Origin: Lachnospiraceae bacterium
GTDB taxonomy: Bacteria > Bacillota > Clostridia > Lachnospirales > Lachnospiraceae
Assembly: GCA_016290615.1 (NCBI GenBank)
Contig: JAEEUS010000006.1
Coordinates: 1 to 64,000 of the forward strand
Reading direction: 5' to 3'
DNA: 64,000 nt
Part shown: in pieces, positions 26,359-34,446 of the stretch
How the letters are laid out: every line of letters begins with the position of its first letter
How positions within the stretch are numbered: the first letter of the stretch is position 1
Program-made: the position numbers and the translations under genes
Notes under the pieces: model-generated
The model's database searches: none
Told to the model about the DNA's origin: nothing
The model's input: the letters and a program-made list of their open reading frames with translations, nothing else

Positions 26359-27471
26359 ATGAAAACTATAAGCAATACTGTAAACAGCTCTGAATTTACG
26401 ATCGATACTGCCGCTATCGGCAATGCTTCTGAATGTATATTCATAGATATTGAAACGACCGGTCTTTCATCAGAGCACTCCTATATATACCTGATAGGTG
26501 CTGCATGTTTTGATAATTTCAAGGACAGCTGGGAAATCAAACAATGGCTAATCTCCTCTCCTTCTGAAGAAAAGGAAATGCTCACAGCTGTAACGGATTT
26601 TATTAAAAAATATAAGACAGTTGTCCATTATAACGGCAACAGCTTTGACCTTCCTTTTATAAATGCACGCTGCAAGTCCTGCGGTATTGATTGGGATTTT
26701 TCAAACATGGGCGGCGTCGATATATACAAGAGAGTTTCATCTCTCAAGCATTTCTTGAAGCTTGACAGTTGCAAGCAAAAAAGCATCGAAGCTTTCATGG
26801 GTATTCAAAGAGACGATGAAAACAGCGGCAAGGAACTAATAAAAGTATACCGCGAATACAGTTCATCAAAATCAGAGGACAAGGAAAAACTCCTTCTTTT
26901 GCATAATCATGATGATGTTTTGGGTATGCTCAAAATCCTCCCTGTATTAAACTATACAGACATCTTCTTTAATGGCGTATCAGTAAAGAAGGTTCAGACC
27001 AACATATATAATGATGTTTTGGGTATGTCAAAGAAGGAACTTATCATATCCATCGCTCTTCCTTCATCTATTCCTGTTGCTATAAACTATAATGCAAACG
27101 GATGCTACTTCTCAGCCAAGGAAAGCGACGGTCTTATAAAGGTCCCGCTCCTTCATGAAGAAATGAAATACTTCTATTCTAATTATCAGGATTACTTCTA
27201 TCTTCCCGAGGAGGATGTGGCAATACACAAATCTGTTTCCGAGTATGTTGACAAGGATTTCAGAGAGCCCGCAAAAGCACATAACTGCTATACTCGCAAG
27301 GTAAGCGATTACCTTCCCCAATGGGCACCGGTTGAGTTTGAGCCGTTCTTTAAGAGAGATTATGATTCATCCTTCCTGTATTTCGAACTTACGGATGAAT
27401 TAAAGACAAACAGAGATGCATTCAAGAAATATGCGGATCATGTTTTAAAGATGATGTATAACAGCAAATAA
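26359..27471 (+). CDS. YprB-like RNase H-fold 3'-5' exonuclease domain protein
   Basis: A 370-residue protein. Its N-terminal 200 residues form a DEDD-type exonuclease fold: FIDIETTGLSSEHSYIYLIG (first Asp and Glu), YNGNSFDLPFINARC (second Asp) and LHNHDDVLGM (final Asp). It matches the YprB family of predicted single-strand nucleases. The remaining 170 residues have no motif I recognise. GAGAGG stands eight bases before the ATG at 26359, whereas the ATG at 26353 is too close to it. It is a single plus-strand gene divergent from rnfC and ends at a bidirectional terminator. Confidence 0.82.
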   Translation: MKTISNTVNSSEFTIDTAAIGNASECIFIDIETTGLSSEHSYIYLIGAACFDNFKDSWEIKQWLISSPSEEKEMLTAVTDFIKKYKTVVHYNGNSFDLPFINARCKSCGIDWDFSNMGGVDIYKRVSSLKHFLKLDSCKQKSIEAFMGIQRDDENSGKELIKVYREYSSSKSEDKEKLLLLHNHDDVLGMLKILPVLNYTDIFFNGVSVKKVQTNIYNDVLGMSKKELIISIALPSSIPVAINYNANGCYFSAKESDGLIKVPLLHEEMKYFYSNYQDYFYLPEEDVAIHKSVSEYVDKDFREPAKAHNCYTRKVSDYLPQWAPVEFEPFFKRDYDSSFLYFELTDELKTNRDAFKKYADHVLKMMYNSK

Positions 27472-27491
27472 CATATATAAATATGAACATC

Positions 27492-27521
27492 AAAAAAGGA
27501 TTGGAGTTCCAATCCTTTTTT
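27492..27521. terminator. Bidirectional terminator between convergent genes
   Basis: AAAAAAGGATTGG (27492-27504) pairs with CCAATCCTTTTTT (27509-27521) around AGTT. A and T runs on both sides serve the plus-strand nuclease and the minus-strand cheR. Confidence 0.9.
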
Positions 27522-27533
27522 ATTTGCAAAATA

Positions 27534-28316
27534 TCAGTCTGCAGGTTTTTCATAGAAGAAATTGCTCTTTCGAACATATCCGATCGATTTGTAATTCAAA
27601 ATCTGTTCCGTACTTCCTATGAACAGTATTCCTCCCTTTGCCAGTGATTCGTAAAACTTAACAAATGTTTCATCCTTTGCTTCTTCAGTAAAGTATATAA
27701 GAACATTTCTGCATACGATCAGGTTACACTGCTTAATGAAGGGATCCTTTAAAAGATTGTGTTTTTTAAACTCAACGCATCTTTTGATCTCATCACTTAT
27801 CTGATAGAAATCACCGTTCTTTTTAAAATACTTCTCCTTGTATTCGGGCGGAACCGATGCAAGACTCTTTTGTCCGTACATTCCGATCTTCGCTTTTTCT
27901 ATGATCTCATCACTTAGATCAGTCGCGATAATCCTTATCTGCGAAAGCGGAACATACTTAGACAGTGCCATTACAAGTGAATACGGTTCATCTCCTGTTG
28001 AGCACGCAGCACTCCATATCGTAAGGCGATTTCCGAATCGTTCGATAAGTTTCGGGAATACCTCATCCGTCAAAAACTTCCACTGTTCCGGATTTCTGTA
28101 AAATTCCGAAACATTTATAGTGATATATTCAACAAACTCTTCCAAAAGAGCCTTGTCTTTTCTCACCAAAGCAACAAAATCTTCATACCCCTTTGAATTG
28201 TGCCTCATAATAAAAGCATCAATTCTTCTTTTCATCTGATTCTGTTTATAAGAAGACAGATCGATCTGTGTGAGTCTTAAGATCTCATTTACAAAATAAT
28301 CATAATCATATGCCAT
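27534..28316 (-). CDS. cheR: CheR-type protein-glutamate methyltransferase
   Basis: A 260-residue S-adenosylmethionine-dependent enzyme that methylates glutamates of chemotaxis receptors. The N-terminal helical domain (about 1-70) is followed by the methyltransferase: FYRNPEQW, the SAM loop WSAACSTGDEPYSLVMAL, IIATDLSDEIIEKAK and LIVCRNVLIYFTEEAK. No other chemotaxis gene is in the window, so it is an orphan here. It is separated from the upstream S1-domain gene by a terminator. Confidence 0.93.
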   Translation of the reverse strand: MAYDYDYFVNEILRLTQIDLSSYKQNQMKRRIDAFIMRHNSKGYEDFVALVRKDKALLEEFVEYITINVSEFYRNPEQWKFLTDEVFPKLIERFGNRLTIWSAACSTGDEPYSLVMALSKYVPLSQIRIIATDLSDEIIEKAKIGMYGQKSLASVPPEYKEKYFKKNGDFYQISDEIKRCVEFKKHNLLKDPFIKQCNLIVCRNVLIYFTEEAKDETFVKFYESLAKGGILFIGSTEQILNYKSIGYVRKSNFFYEKPAD

Positions 28317-28383
28317 CTTATCTTACCCCGCAATAACTATTATTTATATCAGATATTATACTACTATTTTGATCAAAATGGGC

Positions 28384-28420
28384 AAAAAAATACGCGTATG
28401 GATAAATGATCCATACGCGT
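28384..28420 (-). terminator. Terminator of the S1-domain gene
   Basis: A 12-bp perfect stem (28392-28403 with 28409-28420, ACGCGTATGGAT) with a five-base loop. It is followed on the minus strand by seven T (28384-28390). Confidence 0.9.
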
Positions 28421-28433
28421 TAATTAGTGCGTT

Positions 28434-29582
28434 TTATTCTTCTGTTTCTTCTTTTTCTTCAGCTATTGCCTTTTCGATATCTACTGAAACAACTTCTGCA
28501 TCTTCTTCAGGCTGCTCTTCGCTTGCTTCAGGCTCGATAAGAGCTTTCATGCTGAGGCTGATCTTCTTGTCATCAAGATTGAAATCAACGATCTTAGCTG
28601 TAACCTCTTCGCCAACCTTTAATACATCAGAAGGCTTCTCGATGTGATCCTTCGAAATCTGAGAAACATGAAGGAGTGCATCAACTCCGCCGCCAAGTTC
28701 GATAAATGCACCGAACTCTGTCATGCGCGCCACCTTACCGGTTACTACATTTCCAACTGCGAATCTAGACTCTGCATCCTTCCAGGGATTCTCGTCTTCA
28801 AACTTGCAAGAAAGTGCGATCTTTCCGCCTGAGATATCCTTAATGAAAGCTTTTACAGTATCTCCAACCTTAAATACTTTCTTGGGGTTCTCAACTCTTC
28901 CCCAGCTCATCTCAGAGATGTGAAGGAGTCCGTCTGCTCCGCCAAGATCAATGAATGCCCCGAAGTCTGTAACGTTCTTAACCTTGCCTTCGATAACATC
29001 ACCAACGTTGATTCTGTCGAACAGTTCCTTCTGAGCTTTTTCTCTCTCTGCAGAAAGAAGCATGCGTCTGTTACCAATATAACGTCTCTTGCGAGGATTG
29101 TACTCTGTAACTACGAATTCGATCTCCTGACCTTCGTACTTTGAAAGGTCCTTCTCATATGTGTCTGAAACAAGACTTGCAGGAATGAATATTCTTACTT
29201 CGTCAACAACAACACATACACCGCCTTCTAATACCTGTGTAACCTTTGCCTTTAATACTTCCTGGTTGTTGAATGCATCTTCTATTCTCTTATTGCCCTT
29301 CTCAGCAGCAAGTCTCTTGTAAGAAAGAAGCACCTGACCTTCGCTGTCATTAACCTTGATGACTTTAACTTCCATTGTGTCACCAACCTTGGCAACTGTT
29401 GTAAGGTCTAAGTTCGATTCGTTTGTGTATTCACTTCTTGTGAGAATACCATCTGACTTGTATCCGATATTAAGAATGATCTCATCAGGCTTAACATCAA
29501 TAACAGTGCCTTCTACTACCTCTCCCGAATGGATTGTTTTGAATGATTCTTCTAACATTTGTTCAAAAGTCAACTCTGACAT
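28434..29582 (-). CDS. S1-domain RNA-binding protein (ribosomal protein S1-like)
   Basis: A 382-residue protein with four S1 repeats. They begin near residues 15, 100, 190 and 275; typical segments are GEVVEGTVIDVKPDEIILNI, INVGDVIEGKVKNVTDFGAF and GNVVTGKVARMTEFGAFIEL. An acidic tail follows (Glu-rich, about 350-382). It would help mRNA bind the 30S subunit, or act in translation more generally. The ATG at 29580-29582 has GAGGAGG upstream and lies inside the 3' end of ispH in another frame, with a 20-base overlap. In many clostridia IspH and S1 are fused into one protein; here they are separate but coupled. Confidence 0.92.
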   Translation of the reverse strand: MSELTFEQMLEESFKTIHSGEVVEGTVIDVKPDEIILNIGYKSDGILTRSEYTNESNLDLTTVAKVGDTMEVKVIKVNDSEGQVLLSYKRLAAEKGNKRIEDAFNNQEVLKAKVTQVLEGGVCVVVDEVRIFIPASLVSDTYEKDLSKYEGQEIEFVVTEYNPRKRRYIGNRRMLLSAEREKAQKELFDRINVGDVIEGKVKNVTDFGAFIDLGGADGLLHISEMSWGRVENPKKVFKVGDTVKAFIKDISGGKIALSCKFEDENPWKDAESRFAVGNVVTGKVARMTEFGAFIELGGGVDALLHVSQISKDHIEKPSDVLKVGEEVTAKIVDFNLDDKKISLSMKALIEPEASEEQPEEDAEVVSVDIEKAIAEEKEETEE

Positions 29583-30426
29583 AATTTTGAACCTCCTCAA
29601 TAATATAGTCTGGGGTAGAAGCCCCCGCTGTAATGCCCACCAGTCGAACAGATTTAGTAAGATCTAAATTCAAGTCATCTAGTGTCTGGATAAAATGTGT
29701 ATCCTCACATTCTTCCTTGCAGATCTCATACAGCTTTTTTGAGTTAGAGCTGTGAGTATCTCCAATTACTATCATCGTGTCGACTTTTGCTGCTATTTTA
29801 CGGCTCTCACTCTGCCTCTCATAAGTAGCGTTGCATATAGTCGTCACAACATTAACATCATAACCTAAAGTCTGTATTTTTTCAACTATTTCTTTAAATT
29901 TATTATGGTTAAATGTAGTCTGTGCAACAACACAATATGAGGTGTCTTTTTCAAAATTAATATCATCAACTTCTTCAAGTGATTCTATCACGCTCGGAGG
30001 GGTTGTGCTCCACCCCATGATACCTTCAACTTCCGGATGATTTTTGTTTCCTATTATTATTATGTGTTTGCCCTTTTGACTTTCTTCTCTGACCGTGTTG
30101 TGTATCCTTTTTACAAACGGACATGTCGCATCGATGATCTCAAAGCCTTTTTCAATAAGTTCATCCTGTTCTGCCTTTGATATGCCATGTGATCTGATTA
30201 TCATGACATTATTTGTATCATCCGCTATTTTATCAAGCTCCTCTTTCGACCTGACAGCATGCACTCCTTTTTCCTCAAGAGATTTTACGACCTCTTCATT
30301 ATGGATTATCGGACCATACGTATAAATATTCTTGCAGGTGTTATCATTAGCCTGACTCTCGACCATATCCACCGCTTTTTTTACACCGAAACAGAAACCG
30401 GCATTTTTTGCTGTGATTACTTCCAT
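29563..30426 (-). CDS. ispH: 4-hydroxy-3-methylbut-2-enyl diphosphate reductase
   Basis: A 287-residue iron-sulfur enzyme making isopentenyl and dimethylallyl diphosphate in the last step of the MEP pathway. The three cluster cysteines are in NAGFCFGVKKAV (about residue 12), IDATCPFVKR (about 98) and TTICNATYERQ (about 195). The conserved ending GASTPDYIIEEV is followed by only a few residues before the stop. It overlaps the S1-domain gene by 20 bases and follows cmk, an arrangement seen across Clostridia. Confidence 0.96.
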   Translation of the reverse strand: MEVITAKNAGFCFGVKKAVDMVESQANDNTCKNIYTYGPIIHNEEVVKSLEEKGVHAVRSKEELDKIADDTNNVMIIRSHGISKAEQDELIEKGFEIIDATCPFVKRIHNTVREESQKGKHIIIIGNKNHPEVEGIMGWSTTPPSVIESLEEVDDINFEKDTSYCVVAQTTFNHNKFKEIVEKIQTLGYDVNVVTTICNATYERQSESRKIAAKVDTMIVIGDTHSSNSKKLYEICKEECEDTHFIQTLDDLNLDLTKSVRLVGITAGASTPDYIIEEVQNYVRVDF

Positions 30427-30476
30427 TTCTTCCTCAAATTATTTGCATGTATTTAATATATTATATCCTGATTTAA

Positions 30477-31142
30477 TTAATTAACTTTTTCAATCAGATC
30501 TGTAACAGTATTTACCACTTCTTCTATTGTCATATATGAGCTGTCTACCAGAACCGCATCATCAGCCTGCTTAAGCGGCGATATCTCTCTTGTCATGTCT
30601 CTGTGATCACGCTCTATTATATCTGCCTCGATTGTTTTAAGATCTGCAGTCTCTCCTTTTGCTATCAGCTCATCATATCTTCTTTTAGCTCTAACTTCAG
30701 AACTAGCTGTCAGATATATCTTAACATCGGCGTTAGGAAGTACTACTGTTCCTATATCTCTTCCATCCATAACAATATCAGCATTAGCAGCCAGTTTTTT
30801 CTGAAGCTCAACTAGCTTTGCTCTTACATCTTTGTTTGCGCTAGTGGCGCTTGCCATATTTCCAACTTCTTCAGTTCTGATAAGACCGTTTACATTTTCA
30901 TCACCTAGCAAGACTACCTGCTCGCCGTCTCTGTATGCTATGGAGATATCCGCATTCTTGCATTTTTCAGTTACCTCTTGTGCATCTTCCGGCTTAATCC
31001 CATTTCTTATGAAATACAAAGCCATTGCGCGATACATTGCACCTGTATCTACATATATATATCCCATCTTCTTTGCAATAAGTTTTGCTATTGTTGATTT
31101 GCCCGCGCCTGCAGGTCCGTCGATTGCTACATTGATACTCAT
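30477..31142 (-). CDS. cmk: Cytidylate kinase
   Basis: A 221-residue kinase phosphorylating CMP and dCMP. The P-loop GPAGAGKSTIAKLIA stands at the N-terminus, with YVDTGAMYRA, MDGRDIGTVVLPNADVKIYLTAS and RDHRDMTREISPL as family motifs. Length is normal. It lies between the flavoprotein gene (11 bp upstream on this strand) and ispH (50 bp downstream), probably in one operon with ispH and the S1-domain gene. Confidence 0.96.
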   Translation of the reverse strand: MSINVAIDGPAGAGKSTIAKLIAKKMGYIYVDTGAMYRAMALYFIRNGIKPEDAQEVTEKCKNADISIAYRDGEQVVLLGDENVNGLIRTEEVGNMASATSANKDVRAKLVELQKKLAANADIVMDGRDIGTVVLPNADVKIYLTASSEVRAKRRYDELIAKGETADLKTIEADIIERDHRDMTREISPLKQADDAVLVDSSYMTIEEVVNTVTDLIEKVN

Positions 31143-31152
31143 TTTTGCCTCC

Positions 31153-32418
31153 TTAATTCACTGATTCTGATGTACTCTCTCCGGCAAGATGGCCACTCGA
31201 CCATGCTATCTGAAGATTGAATCCGCCAGTAAGTGCGTCAACATCTATCATTTCTCCGCAAAAGTATAGATTCTTTATAAGTTTTGATTCCATAGTTGAA
31301 GGATTTATGTTTTTGACACTTATCCCCCCCTGAGTGATTATGGCCTCATTAAAATCTCTCGTCTTTAAAACATTGAGTTCCATTCCTTTCAGTATATTGA
31401 TAAGGCCCTGGCGTTCTTCTCTGGTAACAAGATTCACCGCCTTTTCGGGATCTATTCCGGACAGTCTTACAATAACAGGTATCATTGATGAAGGTAACAG
31501 ATCATTCAGAGAATTCTTAAACTGCTTGTTATTGTACTTTTCAAAATCACGTATTATCCTTTTATCAAGTTGTTCGTGAGTTAGTGCATTTTTTAAATCA
31601 AGAATTAATTTTATATTGTTCGCCCTGTCAGGTTTCTTTGCTATATAACTGGCAAAATAGCTGCTCGCAGTAAGCACTAACGGTCCAGTAACTCCGAAGT
31701 GGGTGAACATCATCTCTCCGAACCCGGAGTATATCTTTTTCTTTTCATCATACATATCCAGTGATATGTTTTTAAGAGACAGGCCCTGAAGTTCTCTTAC
31801 CCACTCTTCTTTTGTCTCAAAGGGTACTAGGGCCGGTCTGCATGTCTTTATATCATGGCCGTAATACTTTGCCCATCTGATTCCGTCGCCGGTCGCTCCT
31901 GTAGATTCATATGAAAGACCTCCTGTCGCCAGAATAACCGAATCGGCTTTAATATCTTCATGTTTGTTGTTTGTTTTTACTCTTACTCCATAACACTTGT
32001 TATTCTTAATCAGCAGATCTGTGACTTTTGTATTCAGTCTTACATCCACACCTGCCTTTTTTAGCATATCGGAAAAGCATCTTATTATATCCGATGAGTG
32101 ATCTGAAACAGGGAATACTCGTCCACCTCTTTCAGTCTTTAACTGACATCCGTTCTGTTCTATCAGCCCAATCACGCTTGCGCTGTCATATCCATAGTAA
32201 GCACTGTATAAAAACTTGGGATTTGTTACCACATTTCTGAAAAAAGTATCCGGATCGCAGTCATTTGTGACGTTGCATCTGCCTTTTCCCGTTATATAGA
32301 TCTTTTTGCCAAGTTTTTCATTTTTCTCTATAAGGATCGTTTCAGCTTTACCTCTTGCCGCACTCAAAGCCGCCATCATGCCGGCAGCGCCACCGCCGAC
32401 AACAATTACTTTCTTCAT
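31153..32418 (-). CDS. HI0933/BaiN-like flavoprotein (NAD(P)/FAD-dependent oxidoreductase)
   Basis: A 421-residue FAD protein. It has the Rossmann loop VVGGGAAGMMAALSAARG at the N-terminus, GKKIYITGKGRCNVTND, LATGGLSYESTGATGDG in the middle, and LYFCGEMIDVDALTGGFNLQ at the C-terminus. These match the HI0933/YhiN family; the physiological substrate is generally unknown, and in some gut anaerobes members act on bile-acid intermediates. AGGAACG precedes the ATG. It sits between a RpiR regulator gene and cmk. Confidence 0.87.
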   Translation of the reverse strand: MKKVIVVGGGAAGMMAALSAARGKAETILIEKNEKLGKKIYITGKGRCNVTNDCDPDTFFRNVVTNPKFLYSAYYGYDSASVIGLIEQNGCQLKTERGGRVFPVSDHSSDIIRCFSDMLKKAGVDVRLNTKVTDLLIKNNKCYGVRVKTNNKHEDIKADSVILATGGLSYESTGATGDGIRWAKYYGHDIKTCRPALVPFETKEEWVRELQGLSLKNISLDMYDEKKKIYSGFGEMMFTHFGVTGPLVLTASSYFASYIAKKPDRANNIKLILDLKNALTHEQLDKRIIRDFEKYNNKQFKNSLNDLLPSSMIPVIVRLSGIDPEKAVNLVTREERQGLINILKGMELNVLKTRDFNEAIITQGGISVKNINPSTMESKLIKNLYFCGEMIDVDALTGGFNLQIAWSSGHLAGESTSESVN

Positions 32419-32425
32419 ATCGTTC

Positions 32426-33358
32426 CTATTCCGGTTTATTACCCTTGTCCTTAGTCAGCGAATAATCGACCATCGGTTCATCATTGATGAAATTGATTTC
32501 ATCATTAAGATATACCTGGTAATTTGCCCATGCATCCTCAAGTTTGTTAAGATTCTCCTTGACCTCTTCAGGCGCTTTCAAACAGAATGCCACAACCAGC
32601 GCATTTATCACGCTAAGCGGAGCAACCAGTGAATCTACGACTGAAACCATATCGCTTCTTGAGAACAGATTTATTGAGCTGTACATGCACATAGGGCTGT
32701 GTATACTGTCAGTAATAGAAATAACCTTTGCATTCCTGTCTGAAGCAAATTCCATTGCCTTTAGCGTTCTCATACTGTATCTGGGGAAGCTTATTCCTAC
32801 AAATGCATCATTATTATCAATCCTTAGCATCTGCTCAAAGGTCTCGCTGACACTCGTTGTTGTAAGGCAGATGACATCATCTCTTATCATATTTAAATAG
32901 AACGCAAGGAACTCTGCCAATGGTGCGCAGGCTCTTATTCCCGTGATATAAACCTTTTTTGCCTGCAAAAGTGCATCTATCGCGGCCTCAAAAGCATTGG
33001 GATCAAGTTCGGTTAAAGTATCATTTATCCTCTCTATGTCTCCCTTTAATACAGAATCAATAATCTGACTCTGTGAGCTGTTTCCGTACTTTGCACCGAT
33101 CTTCTGCACGTTGTTCATGCGGTTTTTGACCCATGAAGCGAGGCAGGACTGGAAATCCGGGAATCCGTCATAGCCAAGGCTTGAAGCAAATCTGACAACG
33201 GTAGACTCGCTCACACCTATCTCTTCACCGATCTTTGCAGCCGTCATGAAAACAGCCGTATCGTAGTATTCCTTGATATAATTGGCGATTGCCTTGTGTC
33301 CCTTGCTCATTGAAGGGTAAAACTCATCAATTACGCCTATAACATCTATCTTATCCAT
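32426..33358 (-). CDS. MurR/RpiR family transcriptional regulator
   Basis: A 310-residue regulator. The N-terminal helix-turn-helix (about 18-80, with MTAAKIGEEIGVSESTVVRFASSLGYDGF) is followed by a SIS sugar-phosphate-binding domain (about 130-270, with VYITGIRACAPLAEFLAFYL and FVGISFPRYS). Members sense phosphosugars and control amino-sugar or pentose genes. No target is evident here; the next genes are a flavoprotein and cmk. It follows the TetR gene by 28 bp and may be co-transcribed with it. Confidence 0.9.
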   Translation of the reverse strand: MDKIDVIGVIDEFYPSMSKGHKAIANYIKEYYDTAVFMTAAKIGEEIGVSESTVVRFASSLGYDGFPDFQSCLASWVKNRMNNVQKIGAKYGNSSQSQIIDSVLKGDIERINDTLTELDPNAFEAAIDALLQAKKVYITGIRACAPLAEFLAFYLNMIRDDVICLTTTSVSETFEQMLRIDNNDAFVGISFPRYSMRTLKAMEFASDRNAKVISITDSIHSPMCMYSSINLFSRSDMVSVVDSLVAPLSVINALVVAFCLKAPEEVKENLNKLEDAWANYQVYLNDEINFINDEPMVDYSLTKDKGNKPE

Positions 33359-33386
33359 ATGTTAACCTTTAAAGTATTCATTATGA

Positions 33387-33941
33387 TCAGTCAGTGCCGA
33401 GTTTTCTTGATGCTTCTCTCAAAAGATTGAGTGTCTGATCCTCATCAAGATCGTAATCTCCGGTTATCGTCATACATGCAATACCATGTATGAAGATCCA
33501 AAGCTTTGTGAACAGGTCCTGTGCGTTATATACGCCTTCCTTCTTTGCTTTTGCAAATTCAGCTGTCACATAGCTCTTGCTTCCGTTCAATACATCATAT
33601 AAAGACTTACCGTAAGGTTTCTTATCTCCCATAAAAAGAAGTTTAAACAATTCTTTTTCCTGCGTGGCAAACTTTATATATGCCATTCCGAGATCAACAA
33701 ACGGCTCAGGATTGAATTTTGGACATTCATCATAGAAAAAATCGTAGAACTCCACTGCCTTGCCGTAAACCTCAGCCAAAAGGTCATCCATGTTCTCATA
33801 CAGTCTGAATATCGGCTGAGTCGAGCAGCCCGCTTTTGAAGCGAGTTTACGCGCAGTTACGTTCTCGAAGCCCTCCTGCTTAGCTAAAATAAACGCTGTA
33901 TCTACAAGAAAATCCTTATGAATCTTTTCTTTTCTGGCCAT
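33387..33941 (-). CDS. TetR/AcrR family transcriptional regulator
   Basis: A 184-residue regulator with an N-terminal TetR helix-turn-helix (KDFLVDTAFILAKQEGFENV, then TARKLASKAGCSTQPIFRLY, about residues 10-55) and a helical ligand-binding domain. The C-terminal part has LWIFIHGIACM, as in the TetR_C WHG-type group. The ATG at 33939-33941 has AGGAG four to five bases upstream; eight codons before it are rejected. A 15-base motif occurs in its leader and again 237 bp upstream (33961-33975 and 34198-34212) and is a good operator candidate. Confidence 0.9.
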   Translation of the reverse strand: MARKEKIHKDFLVDTAFILAKQEGFENVTARKLASKAGCSTQPIFRLYENMDDLLAEVYGKAVEFYDFFYDECPKFNPEPFVDLGMAYIKFATQEKELFKLLFMGDKKPYGKSLYDVLNGSKSYVTAEFAKAKKEGVYNAQDLFTKLWIFIHGIACMTITGDYDLDEDQTLNLLREASRKLGTD

Positions 33942-33960
33942 AATGCTCCTTTCCGGTATT

Positions 33961-33975
33961 AACACAATATCTTGT
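33961..33975. promoter_or_regulatory. Candidate TetR operator, copy 1
   Basis: AACACAATATCTTGT lies between the predicted TetR transcription start and its Shine-Dalgarno site. It matches 34198-34212 at 14 of 15 positions. Confidence 0.45.
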
Positions 33976-34000
33976 AAAAGTACTGATTTGATACGTAATA

Positions 34001-34030
34001 ATTATAACACCTGTCATTTATATATTGCAA
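34001..34030 (-). promoter_or_regulatory. Predicted promoter of the TetR gene
   Basis: Minus-strand TTGCAA (34025-34030), 18-base spacer, TATAAT (34001-34006). The start of transcription would lie near 33994, upstream of operator copy 1. Confidence 0.5.
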
Positions 34031-34045
34031 TAGTTATGTAAATAA

Positions 34046-34110
34046 ATCCTGCAAAAATCCTGCAAAAATTTCTTTTGATTCAAAAATTCCTGCAAATATC
34101 CTGCAAAAAG
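34046..34110. repeat. Four short direct repeats (ATCCTGCAAAAA type)
   Basis: Copies at 34046-34057, 34057-34068, 34087-34097 and 34098-34110 share the core TCCTGCAAA. The first two are head to tail and the last two are adjacent, which gives two pairs. They sit just upstream of the TetR promoter and may be a regulator site or slippage-derived repeat. Confidence 0.65.
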
Positions 34111-34197
34111 GCCCATTTATGTCAACACGCAGCCATACGCCTTCATTTTCTCTATATTTCAAGCCCACATGTTTTGTTATTTTTGCCTTTTTAAGAT

Positions 34198-34215
34198 AAC
34201 ACTATATCTTGTGTT
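34198..34215. promoter_or_regulatory. Candidate TetR operator, copy 2
   Basis: AACACTATATCTTGTGTT is an inverted repeat (AACAC and GTGTT around eight bases). Its first 15 bases repeat the sequence at 33961-33975 with one change. Confidence 0.45.
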
Positions 34216-34391
34216 GGTCGATTTTTGATGTTTTAAGACTGTTTTTCAGGTCTGATGCAGCCATATTTTTTGCAACTTAACTGATGATTTGATTGCATTT
34301 TTATCAATTTAATCTCTTTTTACTCATTTATTGTATCTTTAAACCATCATTTTAGCTAAAAATAATTGCTCTGTATGCGATTTTGAGCACT

Positions 34392-34420
34392 AAAAAAGGG
34401 TTATCCATCGGATAACCCTT
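34392..34420 (-). terminator. Terminator of the carboxyltransferase/Na+ pump operon
   Basis: AAGGGTTATCC (34396-34406) pairs with GGATAACCCTT (34410-34420) around a three-base loop. On the minus strand a T run follows (34392-34397). Confidence 0.9.
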
Positions 34421-34446
34421 TGTAAATCGCAATACAGCCTATCTGA

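Larger units (their letters stand above)
33942..34446. other. 505-bp AT-rich intergenic region upstream of the TetR gene
   Basis: No convincing gene is seen on either strand. It holds the TetR promoter (34001-34030), two copies of a candidate TetR operator, four direct repeats of CCTGCAAA type (34046-34110) and the terminator of the carboxyltransferase operon (34392-34420). The rest is AT-rich with poly-T stretches. A small RNA cannot be excluded. Confidence 0.6.

Noticed and set aside
34046-34110. CCTGCAAA repeats as a CRISPR array
   Set aside because: Units are about 12 bases with no constant-length spacers and no cas genes nearby.
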